Below, one piece after another: positions 16,949 to 26,601 of a DNA stretch of 64,000 nt; positions within the stretch are counted from its first letter, which is position 1, and each line of letters opens with the position of its first letter. The notes under the pieces were generated by a model. It was not told the origin of the DNA, did not search any database, and worked only from the letters and a program-made list of their open reading frames with translations. The stretch spans positions 496,001 to 560,000 of the forward strand of contig NZ_CP071446.1 in the NCBI RefSeq assembly GCF_017358165.1, written 5' to 3'. Both the position numbers and the translations under genes were made by a program. This DNA comes from Thermosipho ferrireducens. Its GTDB lineage: Bacteria > Thermotogota > Thermotogae > Thermotogales > Fervidobacteriaceae.

Positions 16949-18520
16949 ATGCCTCAAAAATTTGTAGTGGTAACAGGTGGTGTGTTAAGCGGAATTGGTA
17001 AAGGAATCTTTTCAGCCTCTTTAGCGCGCCTTTTAAAAGACAGTGGAATAGATGTAAACATTTTAAAAATAGACCCATATTTAAACGTAGATGCAGGCAC
17101 AATGAACCCAAATCAACACGGTGAAGTTTTTGTCACCGAAGATGGGTATGAAGCTGATCTTGACCTTGGACATTATGAAAGATTTCTTGGAATTAACGTC
17201 TCACGTCGCAACAACATAACTGCTGGCCAGATATATTCTTCCGTTATCCAGCGCGAACGCGAAGGCAAGTATTTAGGCTCCACCGTCCAAATTGTTCCAC
17301 ATGTTACTTCAGAAATTAAAGAGCGTATAACCTCCATGAAGGGAGAAGTTCTTGTTATTGAAATAGGTGGCACAGTAGGTGATATAGAGGGAGAAGTTTT
17401 CCTGGAAGCTGTCCGAGAATTAGCTTTTGAAGTGGGAAGAGAAAATTTCTTGTTTGTTCACGTAACTTACGTCCCTTATTTAAGGACAACCAATGAATTT
17501 AAGACAAAACCCACTCAACAATCAGTACAGCTGTTAAGAAGAATAGGGATTCATCCAGATACTGTAGTTGTCAGGACTGAAACTCCAATAGATGCGAATA
17601 GTCTTTACAAAGTTGCACTCTTTAGTGGAGTGTCAAGAAACATGGTTATAAACTTGCCAGACGTTCCAAACGTTTACGAGGTTCCAAATGTCCTTCATTC
17701 CCTTGGTATTCATAACTTAGTAGGAGAAAAACTTGGATTAAAAATCATCGACAAGTTTTCCTGGAATTATCCAAAATCATTCCAGCCACTGAAAATCGGA
17801 ATTGTTGGTAAATATCTCGGAACAGATGATGCATACAAAAGCATAATAGAATCTATATATCTTTCCGGCGTTCAAAAACCTGTGGTAATAGATGCTCAGG
17901 AACTTGAAGAAATGGCAGATGAGCAAATAAAATATTATCTTGAACAGTTTGACGCTTTAATTATCCCGGGAGGATTTGGTCGACGAGGAATCGAAGGGAA
18001 AATAAAAGCTATAAAATATGCAAGGGAAAACAAAAAACCTATTCTTGGAATATGTCTTGGAATGCAACTTATGGTTATAGAGTTTGCAAGAAATGTAGGT
18101 GGTTTAACAAAAGCAAACTCTACAGAATTTGACCCGGAAACCCCTCACCCCATAGTGAACATGATGGAAGAACAAAAAAAGATATTGCATCTTGGAGGAA
18201 CAATGCGCCTTGGCGCTCAAAAAACGCTAATAGAAAAAAACACATTACTTGAAAGAATTTACAATGGTAAAAATCTCGTCTACGAAAGACACCGTCATAG
18301 ATATGAAGTTGACTCTGAAAAATTCAAAAATCTATTTAAAAAACCTGGAGAACCTGGAAACAAACTTATAATCTCAGCTAAATCAGATTTTGTAGAAGCG
18401 ATAGAACTGGAAAACCATCCGTTCTTTGTTGGAATACAATACCATCCCGAATACAAAACAAGAGTTGGAAACCCTCATCCCATTTTTAACTGGTTCGTTA
18501 AAGTAGCAGGAGGAAAATAA
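16949..18520 (+). CDS. pyrG: CTP synthase
   Basis: CTP synthase makes CTP from UTP, ATP and glutamine in the cytoplasm. The 523-residue protein has the amidoligase domain first, with FVVVTGGVLSGIGKGI and KIDPYLNVDAGTMNP. A class I glutamine amidotransferase domain follows, with the oxyanion GGFGRRG, nucleophile Cys369 in GICLGMQL and the His-Glu pair in QYHPEYK. All catalytic positions are present and length is normal. The start is the ATG after GGGAGGG; a slightly longer reading begins inside the Shine-Dalgarno. A PHP-family gene starts two bases after the stop. Confidence 0.97.
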   Translation: MPQKFVVVTGGVLSGIGKGIFSASLARLLKDSGIDVNILKIDPYLNVDAGTMNPNQHGEVFVTEDGYEADLDLGHYERFLGINVSRRNNITAGQIYSSVIQREREGKYLGSTVQIVPHVTSEIKERITSMKGEVLVIEIGGTVGDIEGEVFLEAVRELAFEVGRENFLFVHVTYVPYLRTTNEFKTKPTQQSVQLLRRIGIHPDTVVVRTETPIDANSLYKVALFSGVSRNMVINLPDVPNVYEVPNVLHSLGIHNLVGEKLGLKIIDKFSWNYPKSFQPLKIGIVGKYLGTDDAYKSIIESIYLSGVQKPVVIDAQELEEMADEQIKYYLEQFDALIIPGGFGRRGIEGKIKAIKYARENKKPILGICLGMQLMVIEFARNVGGLTKANSTEFDPETPHPIVNMMEEQKKILHLGGTMRLGAQKTLIEKNTLLERIYNGKNLVYERHRHRYEVDSEKFKNLFKKPGEPGNKLIISAKSDFVEAIELENHPFFVGIQYHPEYKTRVGNPHPIFNWFVKVAGGK

Positions 18521-18521
18521 T

Positions 18522-19241
18522 ATGCTCATGGATTATCACATTCACAGTAATTTTTCACCAGATTCAAAAGCTTCTGTTGAGCAAATTATAAAAACGGCAC
18601 GCAGCCGCGGTATTGAGAGTATAATAATAACTGATCACTACGAATTATCAAATAGCCTTCATGATACGAAATTTGACGTTAACGAATATAGAAAAACTAT
18701 GGAAAAACATTGCCTTCCCGTGGGAGTGGAATTTGGCTGGGATGGAAAAAAAGAAATAGATATCGACTTAAAGCAATTTGATTTTGTTATACTGTCATAC
18801 CATAATTTCGATACACCTGTAAACCAGAAAGAATACAAAAAGTACCTTGAAAACCTTTTTTCTATAATCAAAAAATTCGATAGCTACCACGTTTTAGGTC
18901 ACCTCGACTTTCCAAGAAGATATCATGAAAATTATGAAGCATTTTCAAAAAAATTGTTCCCTTTAATAGAAGACATATTTAAAGAAATTATTTTAAATGG
19001 AAAGGGTATTGAAGTTAATACAGAAAGTATGTTAAAATATGGAGAGCCAAATCCGTCCATAGATATATTAAAAATATACAAAAATTCAGGAGGAGAATTT
19101 ATAACAATTGGTTCAGATGCGCATAAGATCGAAAACATAGGAAGAAACGTAAAATCCGCTCTTGATTTGTTAAAAGAAATAGGCTTTAAATATGTTAGTA
19201 CATTGAACTCTGAATGGAATATGATAAAAATAGATATTTAA
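18522..19241 (+). CDS. PHP-family histidinol-phosphatase-like protein
   Basis: The 239-residue protein starts MDYHIHSNFSPDSKASVEQI and continues with IIITDHYE, VGVEFGW, a buried VLGHLDFPRR and TIGSDAHK. These are the ordered PHP metal ligands and follow the HisJ (histidinol phosphatase) branch. No other histidine genes are nearby, so a general phosphatase role is as likely. GGAGG lies 8 bp before the ATG, inside the end of pyrG, and the two genes are almost certainly cotranscribed. The metal site appears complete; the substrate is uncertain. Confidence 0.82.
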   Translation: MLMDYHIHSNFSPDSKASVEQIIKTARSRGIESIIITDHYELSNSLHDTKFDVNEYRKTMEKHCLPVGVEFGWDGKKEIDIDLKQFDFVILSYHNFDTPVNQKEYKKYLENLFSIIKKFDSYHVLGHLDFPRRYHENYEAFSKKLFPLIEDIFKEIILNGKGIEVNTESMLKYGEPNPSIDILKIYKNSGGEFITIGSDAHKIENIGRNVKSALDLLKEIGFKYVSTLNSEWNMIKIDI

Positions 19242-19336
19242 AGTCGAATTGAAACTCAGAGTTGAAAAGATCTTAAAGAAAATTATGTAAAATTAAGATA
19301 CAATTTGAAAAATTAAAAAAGGAGGAAGGAAAAAAG

Positions 19337-19930
19337 ATGGCTATTAACGCTAAACAGGTTAAAGAATTAAGAGATAGAACAGGAGCTGGCATGCTCGATT
19401 GTAAAAAAGCTCTTGAAGAAGCAAATGGTGATATGGAAAAGGCCATTGAAATTTTAAGGAAAAAAGGTATCGCAAAAGCTGCAAAAAAAGCTTCTCGTGC
19501 AACAGGCGACGGTATAATTGCTTCATACGTGCATTTCAATAAAAAAATCGGTGTTCTTGTTGAGCTCAACTGTGAAACAGACTTCGTTGCAAGAACAGAT
19601 GAATTCCAGGAACTTGGCAGCAAAATCGCAATGCATATAGCAGCTATGTCCCCAAGATGGGTAAGACGCGAAGATGTTCCTCAAGAAGTTATAGAAAAGG
19701 AAAAAGAAATCTACAAAGATCAACTTAAAGATTCTGGAAAACCAGAACACGTTATTGAAAAAATCATTGAAGGTAAGTTAAACAAATTCTTTGAAGAAAA
19801 TTGTTTATACGAACAAAAATTTGCTTTTGACGAAGAAAAAACTGTGGAAGAGCTTATTAAAGAAGCAATTGCAAAGATAGGTGAAAATATCAGAGTTTCA
19901 AGGTTTATTAAGTACACTGTTGGTGAGTAA
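19337..19930 (+). CDS. tsf: Translation elongation factor Ts
   Basis: EF-Ts exchanges GDP for GTP on EF-Tu. The 197-residue protein opens with the UBA-like domain ([20 protein letters not shown], then [20 protein letters not shown]). The core strand [16 protein letters not shown] carries the Asp-Phe contact to EF-Tu. Length matches the short form of Thermus and Thermotogota. Usually rpsB lies directly upstream; here the upstream neighbours are pyrG and a PHP gene, so tsf is transcribed apart from rpsB. GGAGGAAGG precedes the ATG and a strong terminator follows the stop. Confidence 0.97.
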   Translation: MAINAKQVKELRDRTGAGMLDCKKALEEANGDMEKAIEILRKKGIAKAAKKASRATGDGIIASYVHFNKKIGVLVELNCETDFVARTDEFQELGSKIAMHIAAMSPRWVRREDVPQEVIEKEKEIYKDQLKDSGKPEHVIEKIIEGKLNKFFEENCLYEQKFAFDEEKTVEELIKEAIAKIGENIRVSRFIKYTVGE

Positions 19931-19943
19931 TAATTTTCTTTGC

Positions 19944-19979
19944 AAAAAAGCTCCACCTACAATCTGGTGGAGCTTTTTT
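19944..19979. terminator. Bidirectional intrinsic terminator between tsf and pgeF
   Basis: Stem GCTCCACC (19950-19957) pairs with GGTGGAGC (19966-19973) around an 8-nt loop. It is flanked by six A on the left and six T on the right, so it can stop transcription from tsf and from the facing pgeF gene. Confidence 0.92.
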
Positions 19980-19995
19980 GTTGTTTTCAATAAAA

Positions 19996-20778
19996 TTAAA
20001 GTAACTCCATAAAAACAGCAAATCTTTTATTTGTTTTTTCTTTTCTATACGAAAAGAAAAGGGATGTTGCAGAATAAGTATCTATACCTGTTATCTCTAT
20101 ATTCTTAACTCCTATTTTAGATAACGATAATTCAATAGATTTCCATAAATCAACGAAAATTCTTTTCCCTTTATTTTTCACAACTTCTTCTCCAAATTTA
20201 GTGCGAAATTTTCTTGCTACATCAATGCCAACCTCAAAACTTTCCGGACCAATTGAAGGTCCAAGAACCACACACAAATTCTCTGGCTTTGATCCAAAAT
20301 ATTTTTCCATACTTTTTATAGTTTTCACACCAATTTCAAGCAATGTTCCTTTCCATCCAGAATGCGCCAATCCAATAGCGTGTTTTACAGGATCATATAC
20401 CATTATTGGAACGCAATCTGCAAACAAGGTTAGCAAAATTATATTCTTCTTATTCGTTATCATTGCATCTGTGTTTTCTAACTTTCGTCTCCAAAAATCT
20501 AATGACAGATCTCTTTCATCCACAAACACTACTCTATCCCCATGAATTTGCTTTGCAACTACCAACCGTGATAAGTCAATATCTAAAGCCTCAGAAACTT
20601 TTATATAGCTTCTGATAACACTTTCGAAATTTTCTGGTGAATTTATATTGAAATCTAATGTTTCTTTGTTTGCATCTGCACGTATCGTTATAAAGTGTCT
20701 CAAATTTCTAAATTGTTCAAACAATGGAATTGTAAGATAACGAATACCTCTTAGCTGGTTAACTCTGAATTTATTCAA
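19996..20778 (-). CDS. pgeF: PgeF/YfiH-type multicopper-like protein (purine nucleoside phosphorylase / peptidoglycan editing factor)
   Basis: The 260-residue protein belongs to the YfiH/LACC1 family. The zinc-site residues are seen in KQIHGDRVV, TLFADCVPIMVYD and GLAHSGWKGTLLEIG, followed by LGPSIGPESFEVG. E. coli YfiH prevents wrong amino acids entering peptidoglycan precursors, while LACC1 and relatives act as purine nucleoside phosphorylases. Which activity applies here is open. The start is TTG, six bases after GGAGG. It converges on tsf at a shared terminator. Confidence 0.88.
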   Translation of the reverse strand: MNKFRVNQLRGIRYLTIPLFEQFRNLRHFITIRADANKETLDFNINSPENFESVIRSYIKVSEALDIDLSRLVVAKQIHGDRVVFVDERDLSLDFWRRKLENTDAMITNKKNIILLTLFADCVPIMVYDPVKHAIGLAHSGWKGTLLEIGVKTIKSMEKYFGSKPENLCVVLGPSIGPESFEVGIDVARKFRTKFGEEVVKNKGKRIFVDLWKSIELSLSKIGVKNIEITGIDTYSATSLFFSYRKEKTNKRFAVFMELL

Positions 20779-20920
20779 AATCTTCCTCCCATTCCTTTTT
20801 TATCTACTAAAAATTCTATCATAGCATTAAAAATTATGAAAAATTTCTCAAAATTTTCCTAATAGTACTTATTTCTAATCTATATACCTGCATACTTTGT
20901 ATAAATTATCACAATCACAC

Positions 20921-20971
20921 TTGAAAAAAAGAAAAAAACTGTTATAATTATTATTGCAATTGAGTCTCAAT
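20921..20971 (+). promoter_or_regulatory. Promoter and palindromic operator of the FTR1 gene
   Basis: TTGAAA (20921-20926) and TATAAT (20943-20948) are 16 bp apart, with TG at the extended -10 position. Eleven bases after the -10 box lies the palindrome ATTGAG-T-CTCAAT (20959-20971), with two further matching bases (TG and CA) on each side after a 2-bp gap. It would cover the transcription start, as a repressor site would. A metal-responsive Fur or DtxR-type regulator is the obvious candidate but the sequence is not a textbook box for either. Confidence 0.6.
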
Positions 20972-21004
20972 ATCAGATGTATATAATTCAAAGGAGGTTT
21001 TATC

Positions 21005-21796
21005 ATGTCAGCATTTCTTATAACATTTCGCGAAACTTTAGAAGCAGCACTTATTGTTGGTATAGTCCTTGGATATTTGCATAAAGTTTCCCTATTAAAC
21101 CTTCGTAAAAACGTCTGGATAGGTGTTTTACTGGGAATAATTGGAAGTATTTTAGGAGCCTTCCTTTTCCAAGTAATAGGAAGCGGGTTTGAAGAAAGAA
21201 ACAAAGAAATTTATGAAGGTATCATCACTCTATTTGGAGCTTTTCTATTAACTACTGTCATACTGTGGATAAACAAAAACAAAAATATCGAAGAAGAATT
21301 AAAACAAAAACTGGAAGATATAAAATTTTCAAAAACCCTCGGTCTCCAACTTATTTTACTTATATCAGTTGCAGTATTAAGAGAAGGTATAGAAACTGTT
21401 GTCTTTTTAGAATCTGCTATGGTAAGTTCTGAAACCGGTGCGCTATTTCCTTCAAGTCTTGGAATTATAACTGCTATTGTTCTTGCTTACTTACTTTTCA
21501 AAGGCGTTTTGAAAATGAACTTAAAAACTTTTTTTACATTCACAAACACCCTTTTAATATTTTTCGCAGCTGGCCTTATTGCATACGGTGTTCATGAGCT
21601 TCAAGAAGCGGGATTTATACCTGTTTTCGTAGAACATGTTTACGATATAAACGGATTTATTAACGAAAAAGGTTTCCTTGGTGGAATATTGAAAGGACTT
21701 TTCGGATACAATGGAAACCCATCTTTAATAGAAATTATCGTATACTGGACGTACCTAATTCCCGCTTTAATGATGAACTTAAAAACCAAAAAATAA
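21005..21796 (+). CDS. FTR1-family iron permease
   Basis: A 263-residue membrane protein with about seven hydrophobic helices. The first helix holds FRETLEAALIVGIVLGYL and a middle helix holds VAVLREGIETVVFLES. These are the two RExxE iron-binding motifs of the FTR1/EfeU family. Members move iron (ferrous after re-oxidation, or ferric) across the cytoplasmic membrane. No EfeO or EfeB partner gene is adjacent, so it is a stand-alone permease. AAGGAGG lies before the ATG. It has its own promoter with a likely operator and no cotranscribed neighbour. Confidence 0.9.
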   Translation: MSAFLITFRETLEAALIVGIVLGYLHKVSLLNLRKNVWIGVLLGIIGSILGAFLFQVIGSGFEERNKEIYEGIITLFGAFLLTTVILWINKNKNIEEELKQKLEDIKFSKTLGLQLILLISVAVLREGIETVVFLESAMVSSETGALFPSSLGIITAIVLAYLLFKGVLKMNLKTFFTFTNTLLIFFAAGLIAYGVHELQEAGFIPVFVEHVYDINGFINEKGFLGGILKGLFGYNGNPSLIEIIVYWTYLIPALMMNLKTKK

Positions 21797-21827
21797 TTGT
21801 TATAACTCAATACTACAGAATTAAGAA

Positions 21828-22742
21828 CTATAAATTATGCTCTTTGAAAAAATTATCCGTAAGTCTTAAAATGCGTTTTCTAAATATGTATGAAGATAGG
21901 TGTCCACTGAAAAGCTTATAAATTTCTTTATGTGTTGCGTTTAATTTCTCATAAAGTTCCAGCGTTGCATCTTTTGGTATAAAAACGTCAAAAATTGCTC
22001 GAAACATTATTGTTGGTACTTTTACAAATTTTGCAAATACAATTGGATCATATTCATAACAGGCTATGGGGGCTGTATCTTTTTCTATATCTGGTTTTTT
22101 TAATTTTGAAATAAACTTCCAGAATTTCTCATCGTGGTAATCCGCACATTTCTGCGGATTACATTCTTTATTTTTTTCATACTGAACTCTTAAAACTCTC
22201 GTTATAAAACTTTTCCATGTAATATGATAAAAATTCCCTCCTGTAACGCATAAAGATAACCCTTTTATTTCTTTATCAAAAGCAGATGCAATTGTTGAAA
22301 CCATACCTCCAAAACTAAACCCCATCAAATATAATTTGCCCCCAAAAACGCTTTTTAAATAATTTAAAGAAGTAAGTGTATCAACTACTGCATGCTCGAA
22401 GCGTGCTCTGAGGGTAAAATTATCCGTTGTTGAAAGGAATAACTGACCACTTTTGTAACCAGCTGGTGTTCTTTCAAAATGATACGGTAAAATCATAAGC
22501 GCAGCAACGTAACCCAATTTAGCAAATTCTTTCGGAAACCACTTTAAATACTTCAAATTTCTCGTGCCAAGTCCATGAACAAAAAGAAGCGTTTTTCCAT
22601 TCCATTTCTCAGGTTCATATATGTAGAGAAAAAGCCTTTCTGACTCTTTATAATCACACGGATAATTCGAAAAAAGCACCACTTTTGAATTTGTTCTTTC
22701 AATAATTTTTGGAGTCACATCGTAATCTTTTACAAAAATCAC
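21828..22742 (-). CDS. Alpha/beta hydrolase
   Basis: The 304-residue cytoplasmic protein shows the alpha/beta hydrolase order. The oxyanion loop follows LLFVHGLGTRNLKY, the nucleophile Ser sits in LMGFSFGGMVS, a candidate acid Asp is in AIFDVFIPKDA and the final His is in FSGHLSS. The N-terminal ~60 residues form an extra beta segment. It is likely an esterase or peptidase; the substrate cannot be predicted. The start is GTG after GGAGGG. It is followed closely by the FTR1 gene running toward it, and no terminator hairpin is seen between them. Confidence 0.85.
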   Translation of the reverse strand: MIFVKDYDVTPKIIERTNSKVVLFSNYPCDYKESERLFLYIYEPEKWNGKTLLFVHGLGTRNLKYLKWFPKEFAKLGYVAALMILPYHFERTPAGYKSGQLFLSTTDNFTLRARFEHAVVDTLTSLNYLKSVFGGKLYLMGFSFGGMVSTIASAFDKEIKGLSLCVTGGNFYHITWKSFITRVLRVQYEKNKECNPQKCADYHDEKFWKFISKLKKPDIEKDTAPIACYEYDPIVFAKFVKVPTIMFRAIFDVFIPKDATLELYEKLNATHKEIYKLFSGHLSSYIFRKRILRLTDNFFKEHNL

Positions 22743-22814
22743 CGCTATCCCTCCTTTGGGGGGTCTATGTATATTTTATCACGAAAGATACTATAATATA
22801 TTACATTTTTAAGC

Positions 22815-22852
22815 AAATAAAAAACGTTCGGGATGTACCCACCCGAACGTTT
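22815..22852 (-). terminator. Intrinsic terminator of the chemoreceptor gene
   Basis: An 11-bp stem (AAACGTTCGGG at 22822-22832 with CCCGAACGTTT at 22842-22852) with a 9-nt loop lies 34 bp past the chemoreceptor stop. Read on the minus strand it is followed by a T-rich run. Confidence 0.9.
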
Positions 22853-22885
22853 AAGAAACAAGAATTATTCACAAAAAGAATTATT

Positions 22886-24868
22886 TTACATCTTAAATGA
22901 CCTCAGATAATTGTTCAACTCTTCCACAGCATCTGTTAATTCATCAGAATATTTCTTTACATCTCCTATTTGAGTAGCCTGTTTTTCCACCTGACTTGCC
23001 ATTTCTTTTATTTTCTCTTCAACTTCTACCACATTACCCGTTACTCTGTCTATCGCTGCACTCACTTCTTCTGCAGCGCCACTTTGTTCTTCAGCAGTAG
23101 CAGCAAGGTCATTTGTCATTACTGAAATTTCTTCTATTTTATTAAGAAGCTGTCCCATAGACTTTGACACTTCATCAACAGAATCAACGGATTTTTCCAC
23201 CTTTTCATTTACATCTTCTGTAGTTTTTGCCACCACTTTTGCCTGACCTCTTATGCCTTCGAGAATTTCAGCTATCTTTTGAGTAGCTCCTCTACTTTCC
23301 TCTGCTAATTTTCGAATTTCATCCGCGACTACAGCGAATCCTCTACCGGCTTCTCCGGCTCTCGCGGCCTCTATAGCTGCGTTTAGCGCCAAAAGGTTTG
23401 TTTGTTCTGCAATATTTGTAATAGTCTCCACTATTTCTCCTATCTGGTTTGATGATTTTTCCATTTCCTTTACAGATTCCAGCGATTCTCCCATAGTTTT
23501 GCTTATTAATCTTATAACTTCCCGAAGCTCTTCCATTTTCTTGGAAGATTCTTCAGCTCTTCCTTTCATATCTTCCGCGCCACCAGCTAAATTCTCAGAG
23601 TAATTTGCTATATTCTGCGCGCCACTTGCTATTTCTTCCATTCCGCTGTTAGCCTCTTCAGTAGCTGCTGCAACATCCTGAATTTGCATTGTAGCCGTTC
23701 TTACTGTTTCAGCTGCTTCTGCCGATGCTTTGTTTGATTCCTCTACAAGCTCATCCATCAATTGCGATACAGATGAAACCTGCGCTCCTAATTTCATTAC
23801 TTCTCCTACTGTTCTTTTAAAACTATCTATTAGCATTTTAAACGCGTTATTTAACTGCGTTATCTCATCTTTTCCCTTTTTCTCTTTGAGTTCAACTGTT
23901 AAATCATTCTCTGCAACTTTTCTGGCTATATTGCTTATCTCTATTATCGGTTTTGCTATAGACTTTGAGACAAAATAGGCTAACACACCTGCACCAATCG
24001 CTATTAACACTCCCACCAATATCCCTGTGTTTATTATCATCACAGCTTTTCCTATCACTTCACCGTACGGTATTATCGCCATTATTTTTATAGGCAAATC
24101 ATCTACTTCTACAAAACTTGCAAATTCCTTTTCACCATTGAACGTATATTCAACATTTCCTTTGCTCTTTTTCAGGGCTTCTGCAACACTTTCCAGACCT
24201 TTTTCTTTTGCTATATCCAACTTATTCACATAACTTTCATCCGGGTGTGCCACCACTAAAGTTTTGTGGAGGATCACTATATATCCATTTTCTCCTATTT
24301 TTAAACCTTTTATCGCGTCCTGTAAAAGCGTTTGAGGATAAAAACCAACAAGTGCTGCTACAATATTTCCTGCAAAGTCTTTTACAGGAGTTATTATCGC
24401 TATGGTATTTTCTCCATTAAACACAAATGGAACCTCGAGAGTATATTCTTTCACACCTTCTAAAACATCATTTACACTGTGTGGAACTTCTGCTTCTATC
24501 TCTCCTTTTGAGCTAAACACAGATCCATCTTTAAGAATAAGATAAACACCCACATAACCTACCTTTTTCATAGCAGACTCTGCGTTTCTTACTCCCCATC
24601 CAAGTTGCTTTCTTCCAAGCTCTGAGGTAACATTCATTAAATATGGCGATAGTGAACCTCCTGTTCCATATTTATACAATGGATCTATTTTTTCCGAAAT
24701 AGTTACCTCTATATCTTTACTAATGGAATCAAGAACCAGGCTATTTATTTCTCCTGCAGCACCTTTTAAATGTTTAAATGCTATAAAAGATGCTGTAAAA
24801 ACACTTATAAACGTCGCTAATATGCCAACTAATACCAGAGAAAGTATCAACTTAGCTTGGAGTTTCAT
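22886..24868 (-). CDS. Methyl-accepting chemotaxis protein with extracellular Cache-type sensor
   Basis: A 660-residue membrane receptor. An N-terminal helix (about residues 5-27) is followed by a roughly 250-residue outside sensor with the dCache pattern ([17 protein letters not shown], then [19 protein letters not shown]). A second helix ([19 protein letters not shown]) leads to a HAMP domain with [19 protein letters not shown]. The long signalling coiled coil has its conserved hairpin tip [20 protein letters not shown]. It passes ligand binding to CheA/CheW. There is no visible C-terminal CheR tether pentapeptide. The start is the ATG after GGAGGTGAC. The ligand is unknown, though dCache domains often bind amino or organic acids. 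Confidence 0.95.
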   Translation of the reverse strand: MKLQAKLILSLVLVGILATFISVFTASFIAFKHLKGAAGEINSLVLDSISKDIEVTISEKIDPLYKYGTGGSLSPYLMNVTSELGRKQLGWGVRNAESAMKKVGYVGVYLILKDGSVFSSKGEIEAEVPHSVNDVLEGVKEYTLEVPFVFNGENTIAIITPVKDFAGNIVAALVGFYPQTLLQDAIKGLKIGENGYIVILHKTLVVAHPDESYVNKLDIAKEKGLESVAEALKKSKGNVEYTFNGEKEFASFVEVDDLPIKIMAIIPYGEVIGKAVMIINTGILVGVLIAIGAGVLAYFVSKSIAKPIIEISNIARKVAENDLTVELKEKKGKDEITQLNNAFKMLIDSFKRTVGEVMKLGAQVSSVSQLMDELVEESNKASAEAAETVRTATMQIQDVAAATEEANSGMEEIASGAQNIANYSENLAGGAEDMKGRAEESSKKMEELREVIRLISKTMGESLESVKEMEKSSNQIGEIVETITNIAEQTNLLALNAAIEAARAGEAGRGFAVVADEIRKLAEESRGATQKIAEILEGIRGQAKVVAKTTEDVNEKVEKSVDSVDEVSKSMGQLLNKIEEISVMTNDLAATAEEQSGAAEEVSAAIDRVTGNVVEVEEKIKEMASQVEKQATQIGDVKKYSDELTDAVEELNNYLRSFKM

Positions 24869-24891
24869 GCTGTCACCTCCAAAAATTTTTC

Positions 24892-24912
24892 CGTTTAAAC
24901 GATTATACCACA
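24892..24912 (-). promoter_or_regulatory. Promoter of the chemoreceptor gene
   Basis: On the minus strand TGTGGTATAAT has an extended -10 box (TATAAT at 24907-24902), followed directly by the perfect palindrome CGTTTAAACG (24892-24901). No clear -35 box is seen. Confidence 0.55.
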
Positions 24913-25039
24913 AGTTAAAAAAATAACATCCTCTAATATTTCACAGCTTTCCAGGTTATTTTCTTTATACGCAAATTATACCATCATTTTTTGTGTTTTG
25001 TTATCTTATCATTATAAAGTATCTTCCAGATAAAAAAAT

Positions 25040-25585
25040 CTTATTCTTTATTGTCATCCCGAGGAATAAAATAACGAGGGGGATGTCATCCTGAGCGTAG
25101 CGAAGGATCTTATTCTATTCTTTTTCCCAACCTCGCTAACTCTCGCTAACCTCGCTAACACTTGCCAAATACAAGATTCCTCACCCTTCGGGTTCGGAAT
25201 GACAAAAAAGGGAGTCATCCTGAGGAGCGCAGCGACGAAGGATCTTTTCCTTACTGTCATCCCGAGGAATGAAATGACGAGGGATCTTATATCACCAATC
25301 TCGCTAATCTCGCCAACCTTGCTAACAAGATTCCTCGTCGCATTCGCTCCTCGGAATGACACAGGAGAGGGATTCCTCGCCTTCACGCTCCTCGGAATGA
25401 CATAAAAAGAGTGTGTCATCCCGAACGCACGCGAGGGATCTTATTTTTTTTACCAACCTCGCTGTTTTTTTGTCATTCCGAACGTATGTGAGGGGGATGT
25501 CATCCTGAGGAACGAAGTGACGAAGGATCTTATTCTTTTTACTATCCCTCGCCAACCTTGCTAATCTCGCTAACTCTCGCCAATT
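25040..25585. repeat. Intergenic hairpin-repeat island 7 (largest)
   Basis: About ten hairpin units in both orientations, with three tandem-module runs (near 25128, 25288 and 25555). Clean examples are 25088-25108 (ATCCT with AGGAT outer arms, GTA loop) and 25217-25243 (two G.A steps, GCA loop). It fills almost the whole gap between the chemoreceptor and the SRPBCC gene. Long open frames in it are repeat translations. Confidence 0.85.
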
Positions 25586-25642
25586 ATGTGTTATCATTTT
25601 AATCGATTATAAAACAAAAAAAAATAAAAAGCAGGTGAAAAA

Positions 25643-26086
25643 ATGCTTGAAATTCCTCCCATGGAATTTACAGAACATTTCAACGCTCCCGTAGAAAGAG
25701 TGTGGAAACTTTTTGTGAATGAAAATGGATGGGACCCATGGTTTACTGATGGAATGAAAATGGAACTAAAAAATGGCGGAAAAATTCATTTTCGATGGAA
25801 ACGAATAACAAACGGCGAAGAAGTAACTGACAACGGCTTAACCATCGCACTAATTCCTCACAGACTCTGGGAGTTCTGGTGGTATGAATATGAAGATGGA
25901 TTTCGCTCACGAGTTGAGATAAAATTTCAGGAAAACGAAAATGAAGAAACATGGGTAACCATTGTAGACCACACATTGGTAAAAACCATCGATGAACTTC
26001 AAATAAGATATGGATGTGCCTATGGCTGGGGGCAAATGCTTCTCCTTGCAAAGGTATACCTTGAAAAGAAAATAATATTAATCTAA
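25643..26086 (+). CDS. SRPBCC/AHSA1-family ligand-binding domain protein
   Basis: The 147-residue protein begins PPMEFTEHFNAPVERVWKLF and continues with ENGWDPWFTDGMKME and FHFRW-like strands. This is the START/Bet v1-like fold of the AHSA1 (SRPBCC) family. Such proteins bind small hydrophobic ligands or act as co-chaperone-like domains; function is rarely known. It is unusually rich in Trp. The Shine-Dalgarno is weak (CAGGTG). It stands alone between repeat island 7 and an unassigned stretch. Confidence 0.8.
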   Translation: MLEIPPMEFTEHFNAPVERVWKLFVNENGWDPWFTDGMKMELKNGGKIHFRWKRITNGEEVTDNGLTIALIPHRLWEFWWYEYEDGFRSRVEIKFQENENEETWVTIVDHTLVKTIDELQIRYGCAYGWGQMLLLAKVYLEKKIILI

Positions 26087-26559
26087 TTAATTCACTTTCG
26101 GATTTACACTATATAATGGTGATGGTAAGTTACATCCACAAAATATCGTTATTTATAAACATCTTAAAAACAAACTGGAAAGAATTACATACTATATATG
26201 GAAAATGGATAGTTAGTACAACAAGATATATACTTACTTACCAGCGGTTAGAAAATTTATCTTAACTTTTTACCGGAACAGTTAATTCAAAATTTATTTT
26301 TAGATGTAAAACTCCTGATAACAACAGCTTATGCTAACAACTAACCACCAGAAGAAAAAATAAAAAAGCTTTTTACTACAAATTACCAATAGCAATTTTT
26401 AAACTTACCACTACTTTGGTAAATTTTGAAAATTTCGAGTGAAACTTTATAAATGGCTATCATATAAGAACTTATAAAATCTTATAAAAATAGAGTGATA
26501 ACATAACTAACCAGTAGAAACGGCATATATATTATTATTACTATATAAGATAAAAAGAT
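26087..26559. other. Unassigned AT-rich stretch without repeats
   Basis: About 470 bp with no open frame, hairpin repeat or RNA gene I can support. It contains several TTATAAA-like runs and imperfect direct repeats (ACTTATAAA, TCTTATAAA near 26470-26487). It could be a decayed gene or a long leader of the uvrD operon. It is notable as the longest gene-free stretch that lacks the hairpin repeats. Confidence 0.4.
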
Positions 26560-26570
26560 TGCGGTATAAT
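26560..26570 (+). promoter_or_regulatory. Promoter of the uvrD-sigma-radical SAM operon
   Basis: TGCGGTATAAT gives a -10 box at 26565-26570, about 30 bp before the uvrD-like start. The upstream G-rich pair resembles the other extended -10 sites, but here the TG is one base further away. No clear -35 box is present. Confidence 0.45.
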
Positions 26571-26601
26571 ATATCCAGCGCAAAGAGGAAAGGGTGAAAA
26601 T

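Noticed and set aside
25054-25597. Open frames of 60-120 codons in the repeat islands (Ser-Glu-Arg-Ser-Glu-Glu-Ser and Leu-Ala-Asn type proteins)
   Set aside because: They are translations of the hairpin and tandem repeats, occur in several frames of every island and lack ribosome sites. The same strings are common spurious database proteins.
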